DNA of 64,000 bases from Paracoccaceae bacterium (GTDB lineage: Bacteria > Pseudomonadota > Alphaproteobacteria > Rhodobacterales > Rhodobacteraceae): assembly GCA_030066905.1 (NCBI GenBank), contig JASJAR010000019.1:1-64000 (forward strand). Reading direction: 5' to 3'. Below the pieces are notes generated by a model. The model did not search any database. It saw only the letters and a list, made by a program, of their open reading frames with translations, and was not told where the DNA came from. The translations under genes and the position numbers were made by a program. Positions 8,647 through 17,670 of this stretch are shown one piece after another. The first letter of the stretch is position 1. Each line of letters starts with the position of its first letter.

Positions 8647-11211
8647 TCAGAAGACGAAGTCGAACACGTCGAGATCCGTCAGCGACACACCGACGAGCGT
8701 GATGCTGTCGCCATTTCCGGTGTCGATCAGCACATCGCCGCCCGATTGCGTCAGGTGGTTCCCGACCAGATCGTCGAAATCCGCAATCGCCGTCACGGCC
8801 GCAAGATCGATCCTCTCGAAATCGTTCTGCGCCGCGAAATCGGTCACGATATCTGAGCCGTGACCGTCGCGGAAGACGAAGAGATCGGCGTTGAAATTGC
8901 CTTCGAGAATGTCGTTGCCGGGCCCCCCGTCGATCACGTCGAAGCCGGCGCCGGCCCAGACCGTATCCGACCCCTCGCCGCCGAAAATCTCATCGTTGCC
9001 CGACCCGCCGAAAAAACGGTCATCATCCGCCCCGCCGAACAGCGTGTCGTTGCCCGCGTCGCCGAAAAGCGAATCGGGGCCCTCGCCGCCATCCCCCCAA
9101 TCGTCGCCGTCGCCGCCGAACAGCCGGTCGAACCCGCCCTCGCCCCACATCACATCGTCGCCGGCCTGACCGTAGAGATTGTCCGCCTGGTTGCCGCCCC
9201 AGAGCGTGTCGCGCCCCACCCCGCCTTCGAGCCGGTCGAACCCCGCACCGCCGTAGAGCGTGTCGTCACCCTCCTCGCCGAAGAGCCGGTCTTCCTGCGT
9301 GTCGCCGTAGAGGATGTCGTTTCCGGCGCCGCCCCAGATCCGGTCGTTCAGGCTGCCACCGCGGGCGATGTCGTCATCGGCTCCCGCGAAAATGTTGTCG
9401 ACGCCGCCATCCCCCCAGATCAGGTCCTCCCCGGCGTCGCCATAAAGCGTGTCGGCCTCGTTGCCGCCGTGGATTTCGTCGTTCCCTGCCCCGCCCCAGA
9501 TCTCGTCGAACCCCGCCTCCCCGAACAGCAAATCGTCTCCCGTGCCCCCCGTGACGAAATCGTTGCCGGTACCCGCCTCGATCCGGTCGGCACCGCCCTC
9601 GCCGTCCAGCGTATCGACGCCGGCAAACCCTCTGATCGTGTCCTCGCCCTCGCCCCCCCGCAGGTTGTCGCCCGCCGCCGACCCCTCCAGCGTCTGGGCG
9701 ATGGGGTGGTCCCCCGGCCGGTCGCCATCGAGAATGTCCGCCGCCGTCCAGCCGGAGACGTCGATCGGGCCGCCGTCGGCGCTGTAAAGATCGATCGTCT
9801 CGTCGTGCCAGATGAGCCTGACACCCCAGCCTTGGGGCACCGCGGTGAGCTGGGCCGGGTCGTAGAGCCGCTCGAAAGACGACAGGTCGAGCCGGTCCAC
9901 CCCGGGTTCGAAATCGGTCACGGTATCAAGCTGGCCGTCGGCTTCGAACACGAAGAGATCGGCGCCCGCGCCGCCGGTCATCGTGTCCGACCACCCGCCA
10001 TCGATCAGCACGTCGTTGCCCGCAGCGCCATCGAGCGCGTCCGCCGCGCCGCCGCCGACGAGGATGTCGTCGAGCGCGCCGCCGGACAGGGCACCGCCGG
10101 CCGCGTCGGCCGTCAGCGTCTGGCCGAGACCGCCAAGGGAGAGCTCAAGCCGGGTGACGCCCGCCTCGCCCTCGCCGGCGGCCACGATCTGAAGATGGGC
10201 CCCGTCGTCGAAGAGTGCGAGCGTGGAGACGTTGGTCAGCGTCGTCGGTACGCTGTCGGCCACCGTATCGACATGGATCAGGCGTCCGTTCGGGGCCAGC
10301 ATGAAGAGGCTCACACCGTCATCGGCCCCGCCGGCGGCGACGAAAACACGGTCGCCAACGCTGTGGACGGCGAGCGCTTCGACCGCTTCGAACCGCGTCG
10401 CAAGATCGTCGATCAGATGATCGGCGGTGACCGGCACGCCGCCGGCCCCGATCTCGAAAACCGACAGCGAGCCCGAACCCGCACCGGCAACCACCGCGAA
10501 ATTGCGACCGGCCGTGGTCGCCGTTTCCACCGACTGCGGTGTGTCGATGCCGAGCCCGTCCGCCGCGCCGATGTCGCCCGTCACGCTCAGCGCGCCACCG
10601 GCCCCGAGTTCCATCACCGTGAGCGCGTTCTCGGTTGCCGATACCGCGACGATGTAGCTCGCCCCGTCAATCACCAGCAGGGCCGTGTCGCTGACCCCGG
10701 CAAGATCGCGGTCCGCGCTGTCGGGCAGGCTGCCGGCCGGGGTGAGTGCGCCGCCGGCCAATGACCAGCTTTGCAACCCGTTGCCATCCGCCGCCCCGGC
10801 GACGAGGTAGGACCCGTCGGGCCCCTCGGCCACAACCGGCTGATCGAGCGCCGCCGGGTCGCCCGAAAGCGCCCCCGAGGCGCCGAAGCCGCCATCCGGC
10901 AGAAGCGTCACGGAGCGGGAGGCGGCCGCGGTCTGGCCTGAAAGCACCAGCGTCGGCGACCCGTCGATCTCGGTCACGATGAGCCGCGGCTCCGCACCGG
11001 TGGCGAAATCCCCGCCGAGGGGCATCTCGTCGACCACCGCAAGCGACCCATCCGGCCCGAGTTCGAGCGCGGTCAGCCCGCCGCCCGATCCGGTGACGAG
11101 ATAGATGTAGGTCTGCCCCGAGATCTCCGCCACGACGGCGTCGCGCAGCCCCGCACCATAGACGAGATGGCCGGTGCCGAGCACCTCTGCCGTTGTCAGA
11201 TCAGCCTGCAT
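8647..11211 (-). CDS. Large RTX calcium-binding exoprotein with beta-propeller-like N-terminus
   Basis: 854 aa. Residues 1-350 consist of repeated ~45-60-residue units alternating short strands with motifs such as LVTGSGGGLTALELG and VVAGAGSGSLSVFEIG, as expected for blades of a seven-bladed lactonase/quinoprotein-like propeller. A first RTX block (about 365-440) ends with a DLFVF...VTDFEPGVDRLDL segment. A second, longer block (about 510-780) is followed by an M10-type C-terminal module and the terminal DFVF, a probable type I secretion signal. No catalytic residues can be named. It starts 45 bases after the kpsT stop on the same strand, so it may be co-transcribed with kpsE-kpsT. The convergent protease gene shares its C-terminal module. 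Confidence 0.85.
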   Translation of the reverse strand: MQADLTTAEVLGTGHLVYGAGLRDAVVAEISGQTYIYLVTGSGGGLTALELGPDGSLAVVDEMPLGGDFATGAEPRLIVTEIDGSPTLVLSGQTAAASRSVTLLPDGGFGASGALSGDPAALDQPVVAEGPDGSYLVAGAADGNGLQSWSLAGGALTPAGSLPDSADRDLAGVSDTALLVIDGASYIVAVSATENALTVMELGAGGALSVTGDIGAADGLGIDTPQSVETATTAGRNFAVVAGAGSGSLSVFEIGAGGVPVTADHLIDDLATRFEAVEALAVHSVGDRVFVAAGGADDGVSLFMLAPNGRLIHVDTVADSVPTTLTNVSTLALFDDGAHLQIVAAGEGEAGVTRLELSLGGLGQTLTADAAGGALSGGALDDILVGGGAADALDGAAGNDVLIDGGWSDTMTGGAGADLFVFEADGQLDTVTDFEPGVDRLDLSSFERLYDPAQLTAVPQGWGVRLIWHDETIDLYSADGGPIDVSGWTAADILDGDRPGDHPIAQTLEGSAAGDNLRGGEGEDTIRGFAGVDTLDGEGGADRIEAGTGNDFVTGGTGDDLLFGEAGFDEIWGGAGNDEIHGGNEADTLYGDAGEDLIWGDGGVDNIFAGADDDIARGGSLNDRIWGGAGNDILYGDTQEDRLFGEEGDDTLYGGAGFDRLEGGVGRDTLWGGNQADNLYGQAGDDVMWGEGGFDRLFGGDGDDWGDGGEGPDSLFGDAGNDTLFGGADDDRFFGGSGNDEIFGGEGSDTVWAGAGFDVIDGGPGNDILEGNFNADLFVFRDGHGSDIVTDFAAQNDFERIDLAAVTAIADFDDLVGNHLTQSGGDVLIDTGNGDSITLVGVSLTDLDVFDFVF

Positions 11212-11256
11212 AGGGAACCCGTTCCACCGCTTGGCCGCAGGCGTAAGGGCAAGGCC

Positions 11257-11931
11257 CTAAAAAGCCGTTTCCTCGACCCCGAGAAGCCGGCGATGGAGAT
11301 CGATTGCAGCCATGATGTCGTCGAACCAGTGAAGCCGTCCGTCGGCGAGCACCGCCCCGGCATCGCAGAGCCGGGCCAGCATCTGTAACGAATGGGAGAC
11401 CACCACCGCGCCGCTCGTCGTCAACCGGTCTGCCAGCACCGCCTCGCTTTTCGCGCGAAACCGGGCGTCGCCCACGGCGGTCACCTCGTCCACGAGATAG
11501 GTGTCGAACGGCACGCCCATGGACACGGCGAAGGCCAGCCGGGCCCGCATGCCCGCACTGTAGGTCCGAAACGGGGTGGAAAACTGGCGGCCGAGTTCCG
11601 CGAAATCGGCGACATAGGCCAGGAGGTCATCGGTGTCGACACCGTAGACCCGGGCGACGAACCGGACGTTTTCGGCGCCGGTAAGATCGCCGTGAAAACT
11701 GCCGGCAAACCCCACCGGCCAGGACACCGAACCATGGCGGCGGATCGCGCCGCCGTCAGGCTCGACAAGCCCCGCGATCATCCGCAGCAGGGTGGATTTT
11801 CCCGCCCCGTTTCGGCCCAGAAGCCCCACCGTGCGCCCGGCCGGAAACACAGCGTCGATCCGGTCGGCGACGATCGTATGCACGCCGTTGCGCACAAAGG
11901 CTTTCGACAGCCCTTCGAGCGCGATGGTCAT
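11257..11931 (-). CDS. kpsT: Capsular polysaccharide ABC exporter, ATPase subunit (KpsT-like)
   Basis: 224 aa. Walker A GRNGAGKST, signature YSAGMRARL and Walker B DTYLVDEV are present, followed by the switch-histidine segment VVSHSL. The VDEVTAVGD sequence and the small size, with no extra carbohydrate-binding domain, place it in the KpsT/CtrD branch that powers export of finished polysaccharide across the inner membrane, rather than the Wzt O-antigen branch. The start overlaps the kpsE stop by four bases (ATGA), indicating translational coupling. The permease kpsM is transcribed divergently from the other side of kpsE. Confidence 0.9.
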   Translation of the reverse strand: MTIALEGLSKAFVRNGVHTIVADRIDAVFPAGRTVGLLGRNGAGKSTLLRMIAGLVEPDGGAIRRHGSVSWPVGFAGSFHGDLTGAENVRFVARVYGVDTDDLLAYVADFAELGRQFSTPFRTYSAGMRARLAFAVSMGVPFDTYLVDEVTAVGDARFRAKSEAVLADRLTTSGAVVVSHSLQMLARLCDAGAVLADGRLHWFDDIMAAIDLHRRLLGVEETAF

Positions 11932-13112
11932 AGCGGCCGTCTGTCCTTCAGCGAATAATAGACCAGCGCCAGAAGCGCCCAGAACAGCAGCAGGAAGAAC
12001 CCGGTCACGCCGAGGATCAGCGGGCGGTGCGGTGCGGTCGAACGTTCGGCGCGCGTCGGCCGGATATGGGCCGCGAGATACCGCGATTGGCGGCGCGCCT
12101 CGGCCCGGGCCAGGTCGCGCGCCGCCCGCGCCGCGGCATAGGCCTCTTCGGCGATCTCCACATCGACGGCGAGACGCGAGAATTCCGCGATCGTGCGGGC
12201 ATAGTCCTGCTCGTTGATCTGCAAGCCACCCGCACCGAGCCGGCGCCGCTCGGCCGCGATCCGCGCCTCGATGGCCTCGGTCACCTGACGGCCCTCGTTG
12301 AGCCGCGGGTCGTCCGGCCGGGTGCGCAGTTCCAAAAGGTCGACCCGGATGAGCTCGTCCGCAAGCCGCGCCTGCAACTCGGCGAGCAGCCCCATCCGCC
12401 CCTGCAGGTCCGCGCCGGGATCGACGATCTGGGTCGCGGCGCGAAAGGCCGTGAGCCGTTCCCGGGCCTCGGCAAGGGCGGAGACCGCATCGGCCAGATC
12501 GGCCTCGGCATACCCGGTCGCATCCTCCCGCGCCGCCTCCGAGAGGCCATTGATGAGATCGGTGCTTTCCTCGAGCACGGCATGGGCAATCGCCTGGGCC
12601 GCGAGGGCATCGAAGGCGCGGACCCTCAGTTCGATCAGTCCGGTGCCGGGATCGTAGGCCACCAGCGTCATCCACCGCCAATGCCGGGCGAGGTCTTCGA
12701 TGGTGCCGGCCGGGTCGAAGGCAAAGACCGGGTCTCCCGGCCAGGCGCGGCCGTAGATGCCGCGCAGGTCGAGCCGGGCGTCGATCCGCGCGACGAGGTC
12801 CTGACTGTCGAGATAGGCGTAAAGAACATCCGAATCCGACGCCGTTGGTGCCGCAAACCCCGCAAAAGCACCGAAAAGGGCTGCCGGCGCCGGCGCCTCC
12901 TCCTGGCGGACGGAAAAGGCCAGGGTCGATTCGTACTGGTCTTCCGCCGCCCCCCAGAGATAGGCGGCGACGGCGCAAAGGGGGGTCAGGACGAGCAACA
13001 GGAAACTTGCGAGGAGACCCCAATGGCGCTGTCGCGGGCGGGCCGGCGCTGCCGCCTGCGCCACCCGCAGGTTCTGCACCTTGCCCTCGATCCGCGCGGC
13101 GTCGGCTGCCAT
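11928..13112 (-). CDS. kpsE: Capsule export inner-membrane protein, KpsE/CtrB-like
   Basis: 394 aa with the topology of PCP-3 family exporters: a cytoplasmic N-terminus of ~30 residues, a transmembrane helix at about 31-53, a large periplasmic region with coiled-coil-prone segments at about 165-345 rich in Ala, Glu and Arg, and a second transmembrane helix at about 365-388 followed by a short basic tail (SLKDRRPL). In group 2/3 capsule systems this protein links the ABC transporter to the outer-membrane channel. The channel gene (KpsD/Wza-like) is not in the window. kpsT overlaps it downstream by four bases. Confidence 0.88.
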   Translation of the reverse strand: MAADAARIEGKVQNLRVAQAAAPARPRQRHWGLLASFLLLVLTPLCAVAAYLWGAAEDQYESTLAFSVRQEEAPAPAALFGAFAGFAAPTASDSDVLYAYLDSQDLVARIDARLDLRGIYGRAWPGDPVFAFDPAGTIEDLARHWRWMTLVAYDPGTGLIELRVRAFDALAAQAIAHAVLEESTDLINGLSEAAREDATGYAEADLADAVSALAEARERLTAFRAATQIVDPGADLQGRMGLLAELQARLADELIRVDLLELRTRPDDPRLNEGRQVTEAIEARIAAERRRLGAGGLQINEQDYARTIAEFSRLAVDVEIAEEAYAAARAARDLARAEARRQSRYLAAHIRPTRAERSTAPHRPLILGVTGFFLLLFWALLALVYYSLKDRRPL

Positions 13113-13190
13113 GATCCGGCCCCCATCAAGCGGTTGTTAACCCTGCCTCCCCTAGGGTCCTACCGCAGCCGGGATGAAGAATTCGTTTCC

Positions 13191-13976
13191 ATGTTGAACC
13201 AGAGCAGAACCCGAATCCTCGCCGCGCCACGCGCGACGACGGCGCTGATGCTGCGGGAGATGGTGACGAGCTACGGCCGGTCTCCGGGGGGCTACCTCTG
13301 GGCGGTGCTCGAACCCGTCGCGGCGATCGCGCTGCTCTCCATCGTCTTTGCCGCGGCGTTCCAGTCCCCCTCCCTCGGCCGGTCGTTCCCGCTGTTTTAC
13401 GCCTCGGGGTTCCTGCCGTTCTTGATGTTCAACGACCTGGTGAACCGCCTCGCATCGGCGCTGCGGTTCTCCCGCCCGCTGCTCGCCTACCCGGCGGTGA
13501 CGTTTCTCGACGCGCTCCTCGCCCGCTTTCTTCTCAATCTCGGCACCCACATCATCGTGGCCCTTCTGGTGATCGGCGGCATCCTGATGCTCTTTGAGAC
13601 GGCGACGGTCCTGCGGCCCGGCCCCCTCGCACTCGGTCTGGCGATGACGGCGGCACTCGCCTTCGGCATCGGCGTTTTCAACTGCTTCATGCTCTCGGCC
13701 TTTCCGGTGTGGGACCGGCTCTGGCAGATCGTCTCGCGGCCGCTTTTCGTGATCTCGGGCATATTCTTTCTGCTCGAGGACGTTCCGCAGCCGTTTCGCG
13801 ACTGGCTGTGGTTCAACCCACTGATCCATATCACCGGCGAGGTGCGGCGCGGGGTCTATGCCACTTATGAGCCGGGCTGGGTTTCTCCGATCTACGTCTT
13901 TGCGCTTTCGCTCGTGGCGGCCGTCCTCGGGCTCATGCTCCTGCGCCGCCATTACAAGGAGTTACTCGAACGATGA
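13191..13976 (+). CDS. kpsM: Capsular polysaccharide ABC exporter, permease subunit (KpsM-like)
   Basis: 261 aa from ATG 13191. An N-terminal cytoplasmic helix (ALMLREMVTSYGRSPGGYLW) carries the region that contacts the ATPase. It is followed by six hydrophobic segments and the motif MFNDLVNRLASALRFSRPLLAYP of ABC-2 polysaccharide permeases. The closing segment has NPLIHITGEVRRGVYATYEP, a strong family signature. It pairs with KpsT to move capsule chains across the inner membrane. It is divergent from kpsE-kpsT with a 78-base shared promoter region. The 3' end overlaps the sulfotransferase start (ATGA), so these two are translationally coupled. Confidence 0.92.
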   Translation: MLNQSRTRILAAPRATTALMLREMVTSYGRSPGGYLWAVLEPVAAIALLSIVFAAAFQSPSLGRSFPLFYASGFLPFLMFNDLVNRLASALRFSRPLLAYPAVTFLDALLARFLLNLGTHIIVALLVIGGILMLFETATVLRPGPLALGLAMTAALAFGIGVFNCFMLSAFPVWDRLWQIVSRPLFVISGIFFLLEDVPQPFRDWLWFNPLIHITGEVRRGVYATYEPGWVSPIYVFALSLVAAVLGLMLLRRHYKELLER

Positions 13977-14893
13977 CCCTCGATCTCACCGACGCCGCGC
14001 GGCAGGTCGCCGGCCCCGCGACACCCGATCCGCTGATCGACGCGCTCTTCATCGGGGCCGGGGCGATGAAGGCGGGGACGACCTGGACCTACCAGATGCT
14101 CGACCTCCATCCCGACATCTTCTTCAGCTTCGAAAAGGAGATCCACTACTTCTACGCCGCCTTCGTCGACCGGAGCGTGCTGTCGGACCAGCGGCGGATG
14201 GCCAATGTTCGCGACAAGTATCTGCGGATCGATCCGGGGCAGAATCATGCCGCCGGCGTGCGCAACAAGCTCCATTGGGCAGCCAATTACATGGACGGGC
14301 CGGTCGACGACCTGTGGTATCGCAACCTCTTCGTGTTCCGGCGGCAGGAGCGCTACGTGGCCGATTTCTCGAACCTCTATGCGCTCCTGCCCGCCGAGGG
14401 CTGGCGCCGCATCGCGGGCAAGGTCGGCACCCTTTGCGTGCTCTACACGATGCGCCATCCGGTCAAGCGGCTCTGGAGCCATGTGAAGTTCCACCTCGAG
14501 CTCACCGGGCAGGCAGAGGTGCTCGACCGTTGGGGTCCGGCGGAATTGGGGCGCTTCGCACGGCAACCCTTCATCTGGAACAACGCAGAATACGGCGCCG
14601 CGTTGCGCCGCATGCGCGAGGGGCTGCCGGCGGAAGCGCTGCGCCCGGTCTTTTTTGAGACGATCCACGGCGACCGGGCGGGGTTTCTTGCTGATATCGA
14701 GGGTTTTCTGGGGCTCGCGGCCCATACCTATCCCGCCGAACGGCTCGACCGTCGGGTCAACGCCTCCCAGACCCGGGCGATGCCGGACTTCTTTCCCGGT
14801 CTCTTCGCGCGGGACTTTGCCCGCATCGCGGCGGAAGTGGAGGCAGAAGGTCTGCGGCTTCCCCCCAGTTGGGCGGACGTCGCGGCGGGGTAA
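13973..14893 (+). CDS. Sulfotransferase in the capsule locus
   Basis: 306 aa. The N-terminal motif GAMKAGTTWTYQML (about 26-39) is the 5'-phosphosulfate-binding loop of PAPS-dependent sulfotransferases. A strand-helix unit with MRHPVKRLWSHVKFHLE (about 163-179) corresponds to the 3'-phosphate-binding region with its Arg and Ser. The enzyme would transfer sulfate from PAPS to a hydroxyl group, probably on a sugar given its neighbours. It overlaps kpsM by four bases, arguing strongly that it works on the exported polysaccharide or a precursor. Acceptor specificity is unknown. Confidence 0.85.
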   Translation: MTLDLTDAARQVAGPATPDPLIDALFIGAGAMKAGTTWTYQMLDLHPDIFFSFEKEIHYFYAAFVDRSVLSDQRRMANVRDKYLRIDPGQNHAAGVRNKLHWAANYMDGPVDDLWYRNLFVFRRQERYVADFSNLYALLPAEGWRRIAGKVGTLCVLYTMRHPVKRLWSHVKFHLELTGQAEVLDRWGPAELGRFARQPFIWNNAEYGAALRRMREGLPAEALRPVFFETIHGDRAGFLADIEGFLGLAAHTYPAERLDRRVNASQTRAMPDFFPGLFARDFARIAAEVEAEGLRLPPSWADVAAG

Positions 14894-14948
14894 ACGGGCG
14901 CGAAACACCCGTCCGGCGAGGCAAGCGGCCCGCCCCGCAAGGCTGGTC

Positions 14949-16211
14949 TCACGCCGCGGCGATCCTCGCCGGTTCCACCGGTGCGGGCAGCGCGACCGGT
15001 TCCCGAGCCCCCGCGACGAGCGGCCCGGCGATGTCGAGGAAGGCGCGGGCCTGATCCGACTGGGTGACCACCGGCAGGGGGTCGGGATGCGCCGCAGGGC
15101 TGTCGAGCACCGCTTCGATCTCGCGGCGCAACCTCAGAGGTCCCTCGCCGATCGCGATGAGCCGCGCCGGATCGGCGGCGGCGTGTTCGACACTGCCGCC
15201 GCTGTCGGTCTGGATCACCCGGATGCCGCGGGCCAGCGCCTCCCGGATCGCCAGCCCGTAGGTTTCCTTCCATTGCGACAGGAAGAGCAGCACGTCGATC
15301 TCGGCAAAGAATTCGTCGATCGTGTTCTGGCCGTAGCGCGGATGGACGCGCCACTCCCCCGCCATCCGGGCAAGCGACCGGCCGCGCCACCACGACCCGT
15401 CGAGGCTGCCCTCGACCACCAGACCTCTGACCCCGTCGCGCCCGAGCCCGGCGAAAGCGTCATGCACAAGCGGCCAACCCTTTATGCGAGAGGGGCCGCC
15501 GACGAAGCCGAAGACCGGCCGCGGGTCGGCCTGCCGCCGCGCCGCCTGACGCTCGAAGAAGCCGTCGCGCGGCGGCCGCACGCCGTTTTCCCAAAGAACG
15601 CCACGACCGGGTGCCAGGCCCGAGGCCTCACAAAGGTCCAGGGCGTAACGGCTGGGATAGGTGACGACGTCCGCCTGATCGGCCAGCGCTCCGAGGGCCG
15701 AAAACCGGGCCTTGGCGCGGCCGATATCCTCGACGCATCCCCGGCAGCGTTCGATCCGAACCGGCGACTGGCCGCACCAGGCCCCGTCGGGGCGCATCAT
15801 GAACTGCCGCTCGCAGAGCCACCAGAAATCGTGGACCGAGAGTACCACCGGCAGCCCGGCGGCCTTCAGCCGGAAGAGACAATCCGCACCGAGGTCCTGC
15901 ACGCAATGGACATGGGCAATGTCGGGCTCGATGTCCCCGACGATGCGCGCAATCCGCTCGGCCGCCTCGGCATTGAGGTAACCCCCGACATAACCCCGCT
16001 CGGAGGGCAGATTGACGAGCCAGGTCGCCATCCCGTCGACCTCGCCGCGGATCACCGCATAGGGCGGCAGATCGGACCGGGTCATCACCGACACGGCACT
16101 CACAGTGACCCCGTGCTCGGCAACCAGCCGCCGACCCACCTCTTCGGCGACCACCGTCGCCCCGCCATAGGTGTTCGGCGCGAAAAAGACGTTGAGGATC
16201 AGAACATGCAT
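14949..16211 (-). CDS. Glycosyltransferase, GT4-type (GT-B fold)
   Basis: 420 aa from ATG 16211, where the MHVLILNVFFAPNTYGGA start is the usual first strand and glycine loop of GT-B enzymes; an in-frame upstream start would add nine residues. The N-terminal acceptor domain has a VVLSVHDFWWLCERQFMM segment and a Cys-rich insertion (CRGCVEDIG), as in many GT4 proteins. The C-terminal nucleotide-sugar domain has FVGGPSRIKGWP, then the E-x7-E type motif in KETYGLAIREALARG. It probably adds a sugar during capsule or lipopolysaccharide assembly at the inner membrane. It follows another glycosyltransferase with a seven-base gap, so the two form an operon. Confidence 0.85.
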   Translation of the reverse strand: MHVLILNVFFAPNTYGGATVVAEEVGRRLVAEHGVTVSAVSVMTRSDLPPYAVIRGEVDGMATWLVNLPSERGYVGGYLNAEAAERIARIVGDIEPDIAHVHCVQDLGADCLFRLKAAGLPVVLSVHDFWWLCERQFMMRPDGAWCGQSPVRIERCRGCVEDIGRAKARFSALGALADQADVVTYPSRYALDLCEASGLAPGRGVLWENGVRPPRDGFFERQAARRQADPRPVFGFVGGPSRIKGWPLVHDAFAGLGRDGVRGLVVEGSLDGSWWRGRSLARMAGEWRVHPRYGQNTIDEFFAEIDVLLFLSQWKETYGLAIREALARGIRVIQTDSGGSVEHAAADPARLIAIGEGPLRLRREIEAVLDSPAAHPDPLPVVTQSDQARAFLDIAGPLVAGAREPVALPAPVEPARIAAA

Positions 16212-16218
16212 CGGCCGG

Positions 16219-17529
16219 CTACCCCGTGATCTCTGCAAGAAGCTCCGGCGCCACGACGGGAAGCTCCATCGACGCCGCCCACTGGCCCTCGAGGTCCTCC
16301 CGCGCCCGGCGGCCGAGCCGGTCTGCCCCGGCGGGGTCCTCGGCGAGCCGCTCGAGCGCGGCGAGCCAACTGCCCGCGCCCGGACTTGCGATCAGCCCCG
16401 TCTCGCCGTCTCGCACCACCGACTGGCCGTCGCCGACGGTACCGACCACGCTCGGGATACCGACAGCGGCGGCATCGATCACCCGGACGGCGCTCTTGCA
16501 GCGGTTGAACATATCGTCCGTCAACGGCAGGACTGCGCAATTCGCCTTGCCGAGCGCCCGGAGATAGCTCGCGTAATCTCCAAACGGGGCGACATCGGCG
16601 CGGGACGAAATGCCGGCCGGCAGACGTTCGAGATCGAACCTGCCGAGAATGAGCAGGCGCCGGCCCTCTCCGCTCTGGAGAAACTCCAGCAGATCCTCGG
16701 CCATCGTCAGAAAGTCGATCTCGTGTCCCAGCGACCCCGATGCAAAGGCGATCGTGAACCCCGGGCCCCGCTCGCGGGAGGCAAGCCTGGAGCCGAGCTC
16801 GAGCGTGGCTCTGTCGGCGAAGTTCCGGCGCAGGAAGGCTGGGCGCGGGCAATGGTGCGCTGCGAGGTCGACGAGCCCAGGTGTCGACAGGCTCAGCGCA
16901 TCCGCCTGCTGCATCACCGCAAGGTAGGAGGGAGACTGGCCGACAAGCGCCCGCCGCATCTCGGAGGGAAGCGCGGCGCCATTGGAATAGGTCTCGTAGG
17001 CCGCAAAGGAAAACAGCGGATCGTCGATATCGTAGATCACCGGGAGCCGCAGGCGCCGGGCTTCGTAGAGATACATCTCCGACAGATGCGAATGCCCCAG
17101 CCGGTAGAGCATCAGATGGGTTGCCGATTGCAGCAGGTCGAGACAGCGCGGCACGTCCTCGAAATGGGCATAACCGTAGCTGACGCCGGCCCGCCGCCAG
17201 ATTTCGTCGAGCTGCTCGACGCGGTACTTGCGGCATTGCGGCAGGTTCAGATCGCCGATCATCGCGACCCGTCGGCGCCGGCGCTGGAGGGCCGGCGCCG
17301 CCGTGACCTGAAACGCGCCGTTCTGCGCCAGATCGGACCAGACCGAGATCAGCGCGCATTGACCGGCGGCCGCCTGGGGCACCTGAGCTTCGGGCGATTG
17401 CCCGTACCAGGCCAGCCGGACCTGGCGGCGCGTCGCGCGCAAGGCCGCGCCCGCTCCCTCGGTGCGCCAGACCTCGGAAAAGCGCGCGAGCCGATGCCAC
17501 CGGAGAAGTTTCGCCAACCGCAACACCAT
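16219..17529 (-). CDS. Glycosyltransferase, GT-B fold
   Basis: 436 aa. A basic N-terminus of ~90 residues precedes the core. The core has a VAMIGDLNLPQCRKYRVEQL strand-loop, a VIYDIDDPLFSF segment (DIDD pattern common in GT1/GT4 proteins that act on rhamnan-like or surface polysaccharides), and a C-terminal domain with IAFASGSLGHEIDF, LILGRFDLE and AVGIPSVVGTVGDGQSVVRDGETGL. The last is the typical donor-binding region. It shares strand and operon with the GT4 gene downstream. Donor and acceptor cannot be inferred. The gene is divergent from the GT2 gene at 17671 across a 141-base promoter region. Confidence 0.8.
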   Translation of the reverse strand: MVLRLAKLLRWHRLARFSEVWRTEGAGAALRATRRQVRLAWYGQSPEAQVPQAAAGQCALISVWSDLAQNGAFQVTAAPALQRRRRRVAMIGDLNLPQCRKYRVEQLDEIWRRAGVSYGYAHFEDVPRCLDLLQSATHLMLYRLGHSHLSEMYLYEARRLRLPVIYDIDDPLFSFAAYETYSNGAALPSEMRRALVGQSPSYLAVMQQADALSLSTPGLVDLAAHHCPRPAFLRRNFADRATLELGSRLASRERGPGFTIAFASGSLGHEIDFLTMAEDLLEFLQSGEGRRLLILGRFDLERLPAGISSRADVAPFGDYASYLRALGKANCAVLPLTDDMFNRCKSAVRVIDAAAVGIPSVVGTVGDGQSVVRDGETGLIASPGAGSWLAALERLAEDPAGADRLGRRAREDLEGQWAASMELPVVAPELLAEITG

Positions 17530-17670
17530 AAGTTAATCCCCCGCGCTTAGAGCAGGCCGGCATCGAAACAGCGAGGTCGCCATGTGCCGGACCGTACTTG
17601 TCCCCGAGAGCCCTACGCCAAGCCCGTTTACGGTTAATTACCGGGAAACCTCGAATGCGGGGGGGCGGCG

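Noticed and set aside
8860-10764. Long open frame antisense to the propeller/RTX gene (634 codons)
   Set aside because: Same reason: composition follows the sense repeats, no ribosome-binding site or known motif.
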